NCBI GenBank assembly: GCA_963799415.1
Contig: CAWCXI010000032.1
Coordinates: 48,351 to 112,350 of the forward strand
Reading direction: 5' to 3'
DNA from: JAMXLO01 sp963799415
GTDB taxonomy: Bacteria > Pseudomonadota > Alphaproteobacteria > Acetobacterales > Acetobacteraceae
DNA length: 64,000 bases
The number at the start of each line of letters is the position of its first letter. Within the stretch, counting starts at the first letter, position 1. Positions 46,216-54,609 of the stretch are shown piece after piece. The notes beneath the pieces were generated by a model. It was not told where the DNA came from and did no database searches. It was given only the letters and a program-made list of their open reading frames with translations. Position numbers and translations under genes: made by a program.

Positions 46216-47405
46216 TTTGCAAGATCGGCGAGATTGGCCGTCGCCGGCCGCCCGGTTCCCGACAGGAGCAGGCCGGCGGCGCGGAAAACGAGGAAGGCAG
46301 GCGCAGTCTGCTCCACGGCGACCTCAATCACGCCGGAGGCGCCGTGCTGCATGATGCTGGCAGGATTGCCGGAAGAAGCAGGGCGGAACTCGACCCGGAT
46401 CGTACCGTCGCGCCGCTCTGTCGCGACCTCGCTGACGGTCGCGGCGATGCTGCCGAATTGCGCCCAGGGAAACCCGTCGAGACGCAGCGTCGCAGGCTGA
46501 CCTGGGCGCACACGACCGATCGCCGAGGCGGGATCGAAATCACCGACGATCATGAGTTCGCCCGGCGGCACCACAGAGAAGAGCCGCTGCCCTTCGGTGA
46601 TATACGCGCCCGTATACAGAGGAATGGCATCGCCGACCCGGCCCGTGACCGGTGCGCGGATGACGTGCTGGTCGATCGTCTGCTCGATCCGCGCGATGGC
46701 GGCGCGCCTCGTCGCAATCTCGCCCTCCAGCGAGACGATCGAGCGTTGCAAATTCTCGATGCGTGCCTGAGCCTCATCGGCGCGCATCTGCCGGTTCTGT
46801 TCCAGGCTCTTCTGATCCGCTGTCAGCGCGTCTTTTGCGGCACTCTGCTTGTCGGCTTCCGACGCCGCCCGCAGCGCGTCTATTTCCGCGACACCACCCA
46901 CGGCGCTTTGCTTTTTCAGCCGGCTTGCGTTGCTCCTTGCGAATCTGATTGTCGCATCGGCTTCCTTGAGCCGGGCGCCTGCTGCATCAAGTGCAGCCTG
47001 GGTCGCGTGAATGTCGTCATCCCTGGCCTGCTCCAAGGAGGCAAGTTCTGCCCGCATCGCTGCGATTTGTGGGGGCAAAGCCGTCAGTCTAGTCTCCTCT
47101 TCGGTGAGCCGGAGCTTGTCCGCGCTCGCATCGAGTTCGATCAGCTCCTGGTTCTTGAGCACCGCTTGTCCGATGGCTACCGATGTCGATACGATGCGCC
47201 CCGAAAGGGAAGAGGCCACGTGGTGCGGTAGCTGTATGACCTCAAGACGAGCCTTTCTGGAGGTCTCGCAGACTGTCACGTCGGCAAAGAAGAACCAGAT
47301 CGACCAGACGCAGAGCAAGACAGTTGCAAGGAGCCAGGCGAGAATCGGCGCGGATGATCGGTCATTTGCCAGCGATAGCGTGGTCTGCGAGAACTTCGAC
47401 GGCAT
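46212..47405 (-). CDS. HlyD-family periplasmic adaptor
   Basis: Membrane-fusion protein, 397 aa, linking the inner-membrane ABC exporter to the outer-membrane factor. It has one N-terminal membrane helix (PILAWLLATVLLCVWSIWFF), a biotinyl-lipoyl half-motif (SSLSGRIVSTSVAIGQAVLK), a long coiled coil rich in Ala/Glu/Arg (about residues 95-250), the second lipoyl half (DQHVIRAPVTGRVGDAI) and a beta-barrel end. First gene of the exporter operon HlyD-C39 ABC-ABC, linked by four-base overlaps. A 255-base gap separates it from the SCO genes upstream on the same strand. Confidence 0.92.
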   Translation of the reverse strand: MPSKFSQTTLSLANDRSSAPILAWLLATVLLCVWSIWFFFADVTVCETSRKARLEVIQLPHHVASSLSGRIVSTSVAIGQAVLKNQELIELDASADKLRLTEEETRLTALPPQIAAMRAELASLEQARDDDIHATQAALDAAGARLKEADATIRFARSNASRLKKQSAVGGVAEIDALRAASEADKQSAAKDALTADQKSLEQNRQMRADEAQARIENLQRSIVSLEGEIATRRAAIARIEQTIDQHVIRAPVTGRVGDAIPLYTGAYITEGQRLFSVVPPGELMIVGDFDPASAIGRVRPGQPATLRLDGFPWAQFGSIAATVSEVATERRDGTIRVEFRPASSGNPASIMQHGASGVIEVAVEQTAPAFLVFRAAGLLLSGTGRPATANLADLAK

Positions 47406-47660
47406 GACTGTGGTTCCCTGTGGAGCGAGTGACAGTCATCGGAGCAACCTGATCAGACACGAACTGGCAACCTCTGTCGTGCGGACAGCTCATACCGCCG
47501 CGCGATAACGGGCTTCCCAATGGTAAGGACAGATGTGCCGCGTAGGTTCCTAACTTGCTGCCGCTGATATATTGCGTGCGAGCGTGTCACTCTGTGATGT
47601 AGTGAACAGGTTGTGCGAATATTGGGGGCAAAGATTCTGGTAGAACAGATGAACCACCCC

Positions 47661-48236
47661 TCACGGGCCGCGGTCGCTATCAACACGGCGCAGGAGCTGC
47701 GTCAGGCTTTCGAGTGGTGCCAGGCTGTACGCCTTCTCCCACAACCCGGTGCGCAAATTGGCCATATAAAGCACATTCAGGTGGTCAGCCGGATCGTCCG
47801 GGTTGGTGTCCAGGCCGAATTTGTGCAGCGCCGCGCGAACGGTAGCCGGATCGCCACTCAACATGCGCCACTCAGCATCGGCGTGCATCGCGCGGGCATA
47901 AAGGGCGAGCCGGTCCGGCGTGTCGTGTTCGGGATCGACGGTAATGGAGATGAAGCGCGCCGCAAGACCGTCGATCGCAAGCTGTGCGCGCAGGTCCGCC
48001 AGCGTTCCCATCACCTGCGGGCAGGCAGCGCGGCAGCCGGTATAGAATGCGTTCACGACGACGACATGCCCCGCCATCAGGTCCTCATAAAGGCGGACGC
48101 GCAGGCTGTCCTGGTCGACGAGCGTCAGGCCGCCAAACCACTTTTCGGCGCCGGACTGGTGCATTGCCTGCGGCGACGGTGCATCGGCAGCCATCAGCAG
48201 AAGTGCCAGGACAGCGACAAAGCAGCGCCCGATCAT
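47661..48236 (-). CDS. SCO1/SenC-family copper chaperone (second of pair)
   Basis: Thioredoxin-fold copper-delivery protein, 191 aa, with a signal peptide (CFVAVLALLLMAADA). The Cu-binding CxxxC is in NAFYTGCRAACPQVMG, and the region ITVDPEHDTPDRLALYA is the SCO hallmark following it. The distal His expected near the C-terminus may be in DHLNVLYM. Start ATG overlaps the stop of the preceding SCO gene (ATGA). Probably loads copper into a cuproenzyme; the multicopper oxidase in this locus is the obvious candidate client (inference). Confidence 0.87.
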   Translation of the reverse strand: MIGRCFVAVLALLLMAADAPSPQAMHQSGAEKWFGGLTLVDQDSLRVRLYEDLMAGHVVVVNAFYTGCRAACPQVMGTLADLRAQLAIDGLAARFISITVDPEHDTPDRLALYARAMHADAEWRMLSGDPATVRAALHKFGLDTNPDDPADHLNVLYMANLRTGLWEKAYSLAPLESLTQLLRRVDSDRGP

Positions 48237-48781
48237 TCGTCCTCCATGCGCCTGATCAAATTCGCAAGCGTCTCCGGCGCGGCAAGCGAGGAGACCCGCG
48301 TCCAGGTCTTCGTACGGGGATCGCCGACCCACAGAAAGGCATCGTGCTGCGCGATGTCAGTCTCGCTCTGCCGCATCGCGTACAGCACGCGATCCACCTG
48401 CTCCGGAGGCCCTGTCAGCAGGCGCCAGCCGGGTTTGTCGTCGAACTGCCGCCGCCACTTCGCGAGACGCTCCGGCGTATCATTGAACGGATCGAGCGTG
48501 ACGGAGAGCAGGCTGACCCGGCTGCCAACCTGCCCGCCGAGCAGCGCATCGAGCGCGCCCATGTTCGCGCCAACCGGCGAGCAGATCGTCGTGCACCCGG
48601 TGAACACAAAGCTGACCACGGCGATCCTGCGCTCGATCAGATCGCTGACGAGGCGGTGCCGGACGCCGTCCTGATCGACCAGAGTGACATCGGGCGGCGA
48701 CAGAGTTTGCTGCGAGACTGCCGGCAGCGGCGCCAACGCAGCCATGGCCATGAGCCAGAGGCGTATTGAACGGCTTTTCAT
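48233..48781 (-). CDS. SCO1/SenC-family copper chaperone (first of pair)
   Basis: 182 aa, signal peptide MKSRSIRLWLMAMAALAPLP. Cu-binding cysteines in FVFTGCTTICSPVGANMG, followed by SVTLDPFNDTPERLAKW and a C-terminal IAQHDAFLWVGD with a conserved-looking His. The start at 48781 is chosen because the signal peptide begins there; the longer frame upstream is arginine-rich and unlikely. Paired with the next SCO gene by overlap. The two paralogues differ clearly outside the motifs, so they may serve different sites or steps, for example type 1 and trinuclear copper. Confidence 0.87.
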   Translation of the reverse strand: MKSRSIRLWLMAMAALAPLPAVSQQTLSPPDVTLVDQDGVRHRLVSDLIERRIAVVSFVFTGCTTICSPVGANMGALDALLGGQVGSRVSLLSVTLDPFNDTPERLAKWRRQFDDKPGWRLLTGPPEQVDRVLYAMRQSETDIAQHDAFLWVGDPRTKTWTRVSSLAAPETLANLIRRMEDE

Positions 48782-49050
48782 GTCCGGGCCCCGTGGTCGC
48801 CTCGATTGGCGAAGTGAGGTGCGCTGTCCACGTTTAACCGAGCGCAGGGAACGTAGGGAAATCGAGCCTCCTTCGCACTCTTGCAATGTATGGCTCGCAT
48901 CATGCACACGGAGCAACATTCCGTCGCTGGTGTCCAGCCAGCCTGTACTCGCCCGAGCCGAGCACGATGTCACGGCAGTAGGCGTACGCACGGATCGTGA
49001 TGATCGGAGTCGTGCCTGACCGATCACACCTGGTCAAGTGTAGGTCCAGC

Positions 49051-49632
49051 TCATGTGGACGCTATCGCTGGGCTTTTCTGCGGCGCGACCTCTGCATCGA
49101 GTCGGCCGGTGCGCAATTGCATGAGCAGTCGATCGCGGCGTGACGGCTGCACCTGTTTGGCCCAATTCGAACGGGCCAATTCGTCTGCCGCGGCGTCGAA
49201 CTGCGCCTGTGAAAGCTGCTGCATGGACGCGGTCAGATCGTGCTCAGCCGCTTCGATGTCGGATATCATGCCGACGAAGTTCTGTAGCCCGCGTACTCCC
49301 ATGTTGAAAGCCAGGTTGGCGCAAACGCCTCTGCGCACCTGGTCGAGCTGTTGATACCACTCCAAGCGCGACAGCGCCGCTTCCACTGCCGCAATGTCAT
49401 TCGCCAGGAGGTAGCGTGCTTCATCGGCGCTGATGCCGTGCACATCAAGCGCGCGGCCGATGCCGATCGTCGGATGCCCGCGCACGAGGGTGCCGGGACC
49501 AATCGGTCGTCCCGTCGCATCGTCGTACACAAGCATTCGAATGCCCTCATCGGCACCCAATTCGTCAAGCTGCCGCTGCAACATTGCCGCCGCTCCTGGC
49601 TTGACGCGCAATGAACTCCGGCGGGAAGGCAT
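49051..49632 (-). CDS. Phage-type lysozyme (GH24-like)
   Basis: Muramidase-like protein, 193 aa. The catalytic Glu is in GADEGIRML, the Asp in YDDATGRP and the Thr-containing PTIGIGRAL completes the E-D-T pattern; DEARYLLANDIAAVEAAL and GVCANLAFNMGV are typical of the family. No signal peptide is evident. The start is uncertain: a GGAGG sits about 8 bases before an ATG at 49636, which reads a different short frame, and about 12 bases before the ATG at 49632 used here, so one base may be in error. Lone gene with no other phage functions around it. A deleted copy lies at 9727-9818. Confidence 0.82.
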   Translation of the reverse strand: MPSRRSSLRVKPGAAAMLQRQLDELGADEGIRMLVYDDATGRPIGPGTLVRGHPTIGIGRALDVHGISADEARYLLANDIAAVEAALSRLEWYQQLDQVRRGVCANLAFNMGVRGLQNFVGMISDIEAAEHDLTASMQQLSQAQFDAAADELARSNWAKQVQPSRRDRLLMQLRTGRLDAEVAPQKSPAIAST

Positions 49633-49757
49633 TCATTTTCGGTTCCTCCACACTGAACATCGGTGGGAGGAAATATCGGCGCTTTCCACCGGCAGCACCG
49701 TGCGCAGAGTCACAGGACAGACTGAGTTTTGGCCACTACCTCGGTGTTGGTCTGATC

Positions 49758-51512
49758 TCAGGCATTTTCTGCAACCACACCAAGCAGCGCGATCTGGTCC
49801 ACCTGCTCGATCGGGTGCACATGCAACGGCGTGCTGCGCCCTCGCACCATGGTTTCCCGGCCTGACAGGCTGTCCGCGGCGACCCCTGCCACGGCACAGA
49901 TCTCGTGCGAGATCACGGCCTCACAACCAAACTCCTTGCACAATCCCTCCAGCCGTGCCGCGACATTCACGACGTCGCCCAGGGTTGTGAAAACGCGAAC
50001 CTCTCCGTGACCGATTTCCCCTACCACAGCCGAACCACAGTGCATGCCGACGCCAAACCGGATTGCCTCGCCGGTTTCAGCAACCAGTACCCGGTTGAGC
50101 GCTGCGACATTGCGTCCGAGCGCGGCCAGCGCCCTCATCGCCTGGAGGCAGGCATCTTTGGCGCCGCATCCCAGCCCGAACGTCGCCATCAATCCGTCCC
50201 CCAGGAAGTGGCTGACGCGTCCGCCGTTTGCCTGCACCGCGCTGCCTGCCGCGGTGACAAAACGGTCCACGACGAACACCGCATCGAATGGCAGACGGGT
50301 TTCGGCGAGCCGGGTCGAATCCCGCATGTCCACTACCAGCACCACGATGAACCGCTCCTCTCCCGGCAGCGGCCACTCCCTGCGACGGAGGGCTGCCTCC
50401 GGCCAGTTCGCGGGCAGCAGCGGCACTACGCAGACATCTCCTTGGGGTCGTACCTGGCAGGCCAGCCGAACCAACGGGGCGGCGGCAACCCGTTCGAGTA
50501 TCACGCGCTCTACGTCGGACGGCGCCGGCACCTTGTCCGCGCCGCCGGTCACACGGATCCGGCAGGTGGAGCAGCGGCCGCGACCGCCACAGATGCTGGC
50601 ATGTGGAATGCCGGCGCTTCGGCTCGCATCCAACACGCTGAAGCCGAGCGGCACCCTCACCGATTGTCCCTCCGGATAGGTGACGCGGATCGCGGCACCG
50701 TGTCGTTCGCGCCAGGCCCGCACCAGTCTGGCCAGGAGAACCAGCGCAGGCAGAGCAATCGCGGCGCCGAGGCTCCAGTTGCGCCAGACGAGGAGCTGGT
50801 GATTGTCCTGAGGCGTCCCGACCTGCCACGGATTCAGATTAGCCGCGCGCCAGGCCGGGTCGTGAGCCAAGCCGGGCACCATCCGTCCGCCCTGGCAGAA
50901 GCCCATCAGCGCGAGCACCGGCAGCAGCACTGCGCCGCAGAACAGGTATGGCATCCACCGGCCGAACATCGGCTTCAACCGCAGCCATTGGTACAAGCCG
51001 ATGCAGCCGTGAATCCAGGCGACGATCAGCACCGATACCTGCAGCACGCCGAGGTATGGCGCCGCGACCCAGAAGGAATACAGCTCCTGGGCATAGCCTT
51101 TCTCGGTGCCGTACACGGCCAACGAAATCCGCGTGACGAACAGGTGGTTCATCAAGAGCAGCGGGATGCTCAGTCCCAGCACGACCTGCACCACTTCGGG
51201 CCGGGTCCAGCCGAAGTGCCGGCGCTCATAGAACGCCCACAGTCCCAGCAGGTAATGGGTGGAAAGAGCGAAATACAACGCCGCGGTGCCCGCCACGCCC
51301 TGCCAGATCCACTTCTGCACAACCATGCCGGCTTCCATCGCTGGAATGGAAATGTTGCCCAGGGAGTGGTTCAGCAGGTGGGTCGTGACATAGGCGAACA
51401 GCGTCAGGCCGGTGAAGAGCCGCAGTTTGCGTATCCAGAGCCGGTTCGCACCGATGGTGATCAAATCATACCCCGACCGCGGCGATGCGCGCGCTGTTCC
51501 AGCCACTCCCAT
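49758..51512 (-). CDS. Membrane adenylate/guanylate cyclase with ferredoxin domain
   Basis: 584 aa, three parts. Residues about 25-240 form several membrane helices carrying His residues (YVTTHLLNHSLGN, LSTHYLLGLWAF, LLMNHLFVTRI, IVAWIHGCIGLYQWL), an arrangement like succinate-dehydrogenase b-type haem anchors. About 270-370 is a plant-type [2Fe-2S] ferredoxin (CGGRGRCSTC and a later LACQ). From about 390 is a class III cyclase with metal Asp residues in VVDMRDST and FLGDGLMA and the transition-state Asn/Arg in DVVNVAARLEGL. The design suggests a redox or electron-transport signal controlling cyclic-nucleotide synthesis. Divergent from a Crp-family regulator that could read the product. Confidence 0.88.
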   Translation of the reverse strand: MGVAGTARASPRSGYDLITIGANRLWIRKLRLFTGLTLFAYVTTHLLNHSLGNISIPAMEAGMVVQKWIWQGVAGTAALYFALSTHYLLGLWAFYERRHFGWTRPEVVQVVLGLSIPLLLMNHLFVTRISLAVYGTEKGYAQELYSFWVAAPYLGVLQVSVLIVAWIHGCIGLYQWLRLKPMFGRWMPYLFCGAVLLPVLALMGFCQGGRMVPGLAHDPAWRAANLNPWQVGTPQDNHQLLVWRNWSLGAAIALPALVLLARLVRAWRERHGAAIRVTYPEGQSVRVPLGFSVLDASRSAGIPHASICGGRGRCSTCRIRVTGGADKVPAPSDVERVILERVAAAPLVRLACQVRPQGDVCVVPLLPANWPEAALRRREWPLPGEERFIVVLVVDMRDSTRLAETRLPFDAVFVVDRFVTAAGSAVQANGGRVSHFLGDGLMATFGLGCGAKDACLQAMRALAALGRNVAALNRVLVAETGEAIRFGVGMHCGSAVVGEIGHGEVRVFTTLGDVVNVAARLEGLCKEFGCEAVISHEICAVAGVAADSLSGRETMVRGRSTPLHVHPIEQVDQIALLGVVAENA

Positions 51513-51566
51513 CCTGCGTCGCCAGCATGAGATTGGAAACAGCGCTGCGCTTCATCGCGATGAAAC

Positions 51567-51593
51567 ATTCCGGCACTGTCGGAAGTGCGGAAT
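51567..51593. promoter_or_regulatory. Imperfect palindrome between cyclase and Crp-type regulator
   Basis: ATTCCG and CGGAAT arms, with inner CACT/AGTG, make a 27-base near-palindrome with one bulged G in the 99-base divergent promoter region. It is not a canonical TGTGA/TCACA Crp site but is placed as an autoregulatory operator would be. Confidence 0.4.
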
Positions 51594-51611
51594 CGCCGGT
51601 ATTGTGACGCC

Positions 51612-52328
51612 ATGCCAGGTACCCCACAGGAAGCCGAGCTTCTGCGGTTACTCGAGGCGCACGAGATCATGCGCCTCATTCCCATCGAGTCCCTTCGCAC
51701 GCTGATCCGGCGTGCCGGCCTGCTCACCTATCCCGAGCGTGACGAGATTTTTGGCCAGGGCGATCCCGGCCGCACCGTCCTGGTGGTCGTCGAGGGATAT
51801 GTGAAACTGTCGGTGACGATGCTGAGCGGCCGCGAGGTGGTGCTCGATCTCGCCGAACCCGGCAACGTGATTGGCGAGATCGCGGTGCTGAACGAGTGGC
51901 CGCGTGCCGCCACCGCGACGGCGCTCTCCGCCTGCACCCTGCTGGCGATCGACGGACGCTCGTTCACCCGTGAACTGCTCGGCGCACCGCAGGCGATGCT
52001 GGCCATCATTCGCCTGCTCAGCCAGCGGCTGCGCAAGACGACGGCGCAAGTCACCGAAAATCTGGAGCTGCCCGCGCCGGTTCGCCTCGCCAAGGCGCTG
52101 ATCGAACTTGCTGCGCTGCACTCGCGTCCAACCCCGCAAGGGCCGCAGATCGGGCTGCCGCTCTCGCAGCGCGAACTCGGCGCAATGACCGGACTGATCC
52201 GCGAAAGCATCAACCGCCATCTCGGCACGTGGCGTGATGCCGGTTGGATCGGTCTGACCGAAGGCACGATCACCCTGTGCAACATCGGTGCACTGCGCGC
52301 CCTGTTGGTTGCACACGACATCGAATAG
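51612..52328 (+). CDS. Crp/Fnr-family transcription regulator
   Basis: 238 aa. N-terminal cyclic-nucleotide-binding fold (YPERDEIFGQGDPGRTVLVV, GREVVLDLAEPGNVIGEIAV, WPRAATATALSACTLLAI, where the Arg of the phosphate-binding cassette lies in PRAATA), a dimer helix, then a winged HTH with LSQRELGAMTGLIRESINRH as the recognition helix region. No Fnr-type cysteine cluster is seen, so cAMP or another ligand is more likely than an FeS cluster. Divergent from a nucleotide cyclase. I start at 51612 to match the family N-terminus. Confidence 0.9.
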   Translation: MPGTPQEAELLRLLEAHEIMRLIPIESLRTLIRRAGLLTYPERDEIFGQGDPGRTVLVVVEGYVKLSVTMLSGREVVLDLAEPGNVIGEIAVLNEWPRAATATALSACTLLAIDGRSFTRELLGAPQAMLAIIRLLSQRLRKTTAQVTENLELPAPVRLAKALIELAALHSRPTPQGPQIGLPLSQRELGAMTGLIRESINRHLGTWRDAGWIGLTEGTITLCNIGALRALLVAHDIE

Positions 52329-52418
52329 CTCCGCCTGAGGCGCATGTGCGTCGGGTCACTCGTCCCGTTCGGAACCGCGGGCAGTATCGCGGCCGACGAC
52401 GAAATACCCGAGGCAGCC

Positions 52419-53003
52419 ATGAACGACACCATCGTACATCACGAGAATGCCGAACATGCCGCGCATGCCGCGGCACATGGCAGCAAACGGGCCGCGTTGC
52501 TTATCGCCCTGCTGGCCGCCGCGCTGGCGCTCTCCGAACAGCAGGCAAAGAAGGCGGAGATCGCGGTGCAGGAGAACTCGATCCTAGCCGCCGATACCTG
52601 GGGCCAGTATCAGGCGAAATCGATCCGCTCGGCCTTGGCACAGGACCTGGAGCGCCTCGGTGGAACGCTGGAACAGCCAACGCAGGCGGAACTTGTTGCC
52701 GCGCGGCAGGGCGTCCTGCGCCAGTTCGAGGCCGACCGTGTCCGCTACGAGACCGACGACAAGGACGGCAAGGCCGCGATCGTGGCGCGTGCCGAGGCCT
52801 TCGAGGCCGCGCGTGAACACGCCCTCGAGCGCGCCCATAGCTTTGACAACGCCGCCGCCGCGCTGGAACTCGGCATCGTGCTCGCGACTGCCTCGGTGGT
52901 CACCCTGTCGCGCCCGCTGATCCGGTTTGCCGGCGCGCTGGGGACGGCCGGTGTGGCGCTGAGCGTGCTTGGAGCCGTCGCGCCCTCGCTCGGAGCCTTC
53001 TAG
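52419..53003 (+). CDS. DUF4337-family membrane protein
   Basis: 194 aa. A His/Ala-rich N-terminus (HHENAEHAAHAAAHGSK) precedes one membrane helix (AALLIALLAAALALSEQQ), a long helical segment rich in charged residues (coiled-coil-like), and a C-terminal hydrophobic pair (LELGIVLATASVVTLSR and AGVALSVLGAVAPSL). This is the layout of DUF4337 proteins, whose function is unknown. Start at the ATG at 52419. It follows the Crp-type gene on the same strand and ends three bases before the convergent methyltransferase gene. Confidence 0.75.
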   Translation: MNDTIVHHENAEHAAHAAAHGSKRAALLIALLAAALALSEQQAKKAEIAVQENSILAADTWGQYQAKSIRSALAQDLERLGGTLEQPTQAELVAARQGVLRQFEADRVRYETDDKDGKAAIVARAEAFEAAREHALERAHSFDNAAAALELGIVLATASVVTLSRPLIRFAGALGTAGVALSVLGAVAPSLGAF

Positions 53004-53006
53004 GGC

Positions 53007-54116
53007 CTATGTGGCGGTACGGGCGAGCGCCAGCAAATGAGCGCGATACAAAACAGCACTGCGGTCGTGCAGCCGGGTCTGCCACGGCCAGGCGGGCTCC
53101 TCCGCCAGCACGTGCAGGCCGGCGACCGACTGCGGATGCGCGCCCTCGGTCAGCAACGCGCGCAGGAAAGGCTCGGCAGCGCCGCCATGTGCTGCGCGCT
53201 GGGAGTGCCCGCCGATCCAGGTCTCCACCTGGGTCGCGCGGATCGACCAGTCGTAGGGCGTCGCGAGCAGCACCCGCCCGTCCGGCCGCACCACTTCGGC
53301 GAGACCCACCAGCAGCCGGCGCGGCTCGCTCACGCAGTCGAGCAGGTTGAGCGCAACGGCAAGGTCCACAGCGCCGGGTGCGAAGGGCAGAGCGAGCGCG
53401 TCACAGGCCCAGAAATCCACCCTATCGGCGCCCCGCAGAGCGACCGGGAAGCGGCGGCGGTCATGCACGATGCCGATGCGCCGTCGCGGGTAGGACAGCG
53501 TACCGGCGGCGGCGCGGCGGGCCAGGCGCAGCAGGGCGAGATGGATATCGACGCCCAGCACCAGGGCGTCCCCGCAGCGTTCGGCCAGGTCGAAGGCGGT
53601 GCGTCCGGCACCGCAGCCGATATCGAGCACGCGGGCTATGCTGGGCTCGCCCGCGCCGGGCTGCCCCGCCATGTCGAGCAGCCGGGCCAGGCAGCGTCGA
53701 ACGGCGCCGGGCTGCACGCCATCGGCGGGATCGGCCGCGGCCTCGTCGGGGTCCAGATCGGCCCAGCCGTCCCAGGCATAGGTGGAGACGGTCTGGCGCA
53801 GCGTATCGAGCCAGGTGCCGGGACCGATCGCGTCGCCGATCAGGCTCTCCAGCAACGGGTCGAGGTCCTCGCGCAGCAGCAACTCGACGCCGCGCTCTGC
53901 CAGCAGCGCGCCGAGAGCGGGGACGATCACGGGAATGCCGTCGATGATCGGATATTCGTGGCGGCACGCCGGGTTCGGGCAGTGCAGGATCCCGCTCAGC
54001 ACATCGTCGTCCCGCTCCTCCAGGACGGCGTCGAGGGTCAGTTGATGGCGGCCTGCGCCGTCGCGGGCGCAGCGTGGGCAATGCGGAGCGAAGGCCTCGA
54101 AGTGGCGGCGGCGCAC
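53007..54116 (-). CDS. SAM-dependent methyltransferase with zinc-ribbon-like N-terminus
   Basis: 369 aa. The N-terminus has paired cysteines (HCPRCARDG and HCPNPACRHEYPIIDGIPVI), a Trm112-like or zinc-ribbon module. From about residue 160 a class I Rossmann methyltransferase follows: VLDIGCGAGRTAFDLAE (motif I), LGVDIHLALLRLARR, DRVDFWACDALALPF and RPDGRVLLATPYD. Substrate unknown. It starts nine bases after the PAAR gene on the same strand, so it is probably part of the T6SS operon's tail; methylation of a T6SS component or effector is a possible but unproven role. Confidence 0.8.
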   Translation of the reverse strand: MRRRHFEAFAPHCPRCARDGAGRHQLTLDAVLEERDDDVLSGILHCPNPACRHEYPIIDGIPVIVPALGALLAERGVELLLREDLDPLLESLIGDAIGPGTWLDTLRQTVSTYAWDGWADLDPDEAAADPADGVQPGAVRRCLARLLDMAGQPGAGEPSIARVLDIGCGAGRTAFDLAERCGDALVLGVDIHLALLRLARRAAAGTLSYPRRRIGIVHDRRRFPVALRGADRVDFWACDALALPFAPGAVDLAVALNLLDCVSEPRRLLVGLAEVVRPDGRVLLATPYDWSIRATQVETWIGGHSQRAAHGGAAEPFLRALLTEGAHPQSVAGLHVLAEEPAWPWQTRLHDRSAVLYRAHLLALARTAT

Positions 54117-54125
54117 GCTGGCGCC

Positions 54126-54512
54126 TCAGCCGCCGATGGTCACGGTCGGGCAGCCAGGGCCGGTGATGGATCCGCTGAGGCCCGGGATCGGACCGACACA
54201 TGCCGGATGCTGGGTCATGTCACCGACGCGCGCGGCGGCGAGCTTGTTGATCGTCACCGTGGCCGAGCCCTTGCCGATGATGCCGGGGCCGCCGGGGATG
54301 CAGACGGGGATGTCGCAGGGGTCGGTGTTGTCGGAGAGGCGCGCCGCTGGTGCGCCGCCGATCGTGACGTCGACCGAGCCGCTGATGATCGGCAGCGGCA
54401 TCGGAGGATGCGGCATGGGGGTGGGCACCGGCGCGGCCGGATGCATGGGCGCGTGGCAGTGCGGTCCGTCCTGCAGAACCAGATCGCCGATGCGCGCGGC
54501 AGGTGGGCCCAT
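54126..54512 (-). CDS. PAAR-domain protein (T6SS spike tip)
   Basis: 128 aa. Repeated Pro-Ala-Ala-Arg motifs: PPAARIGDLVLQDGPHCH, GGAPAARLSDNTDPCD and KLAAARVGDMTQHPACVGPI, with interspersed Thr-Val-Thr-Ile strands (VDVTIGG, ATVTINK, PTVTIGG). The His/Cys residues fit the Zn site at the tip. It caps the VgrG trimer and may carry effectors. Start ATG at 54512, since the frame upstream is Arg-rich and lacks the motif. Confidence 0.92.
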   Translation of the reverse strand: MGPPAARIGDLVLQDGPHCHAPMHPAAPVPTPMPHPPMPLPIISGSVDVTIGGAPAARLSDNTDPCDIPVCIPGGPGIIGKGSATVTINKLAAARVGDMTQHPACVGPIPGLSGSITGPGCPTVTIGG

Positions 54513-54609
54513 GGTCTGCGTCCTTTCCCGAACAGATCGACAGTGCTGCCGATACAGGAACCACGCCGCGCCGGCTATGCGCGGACTCACTCGCTGAAGG
54601 GGATCTCAC

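Noticed and set aside
51604..51610. TGTGAC as half of a Crp site before the regulator gene
   Set aside because: No matching TCACA half-site at the right distance.
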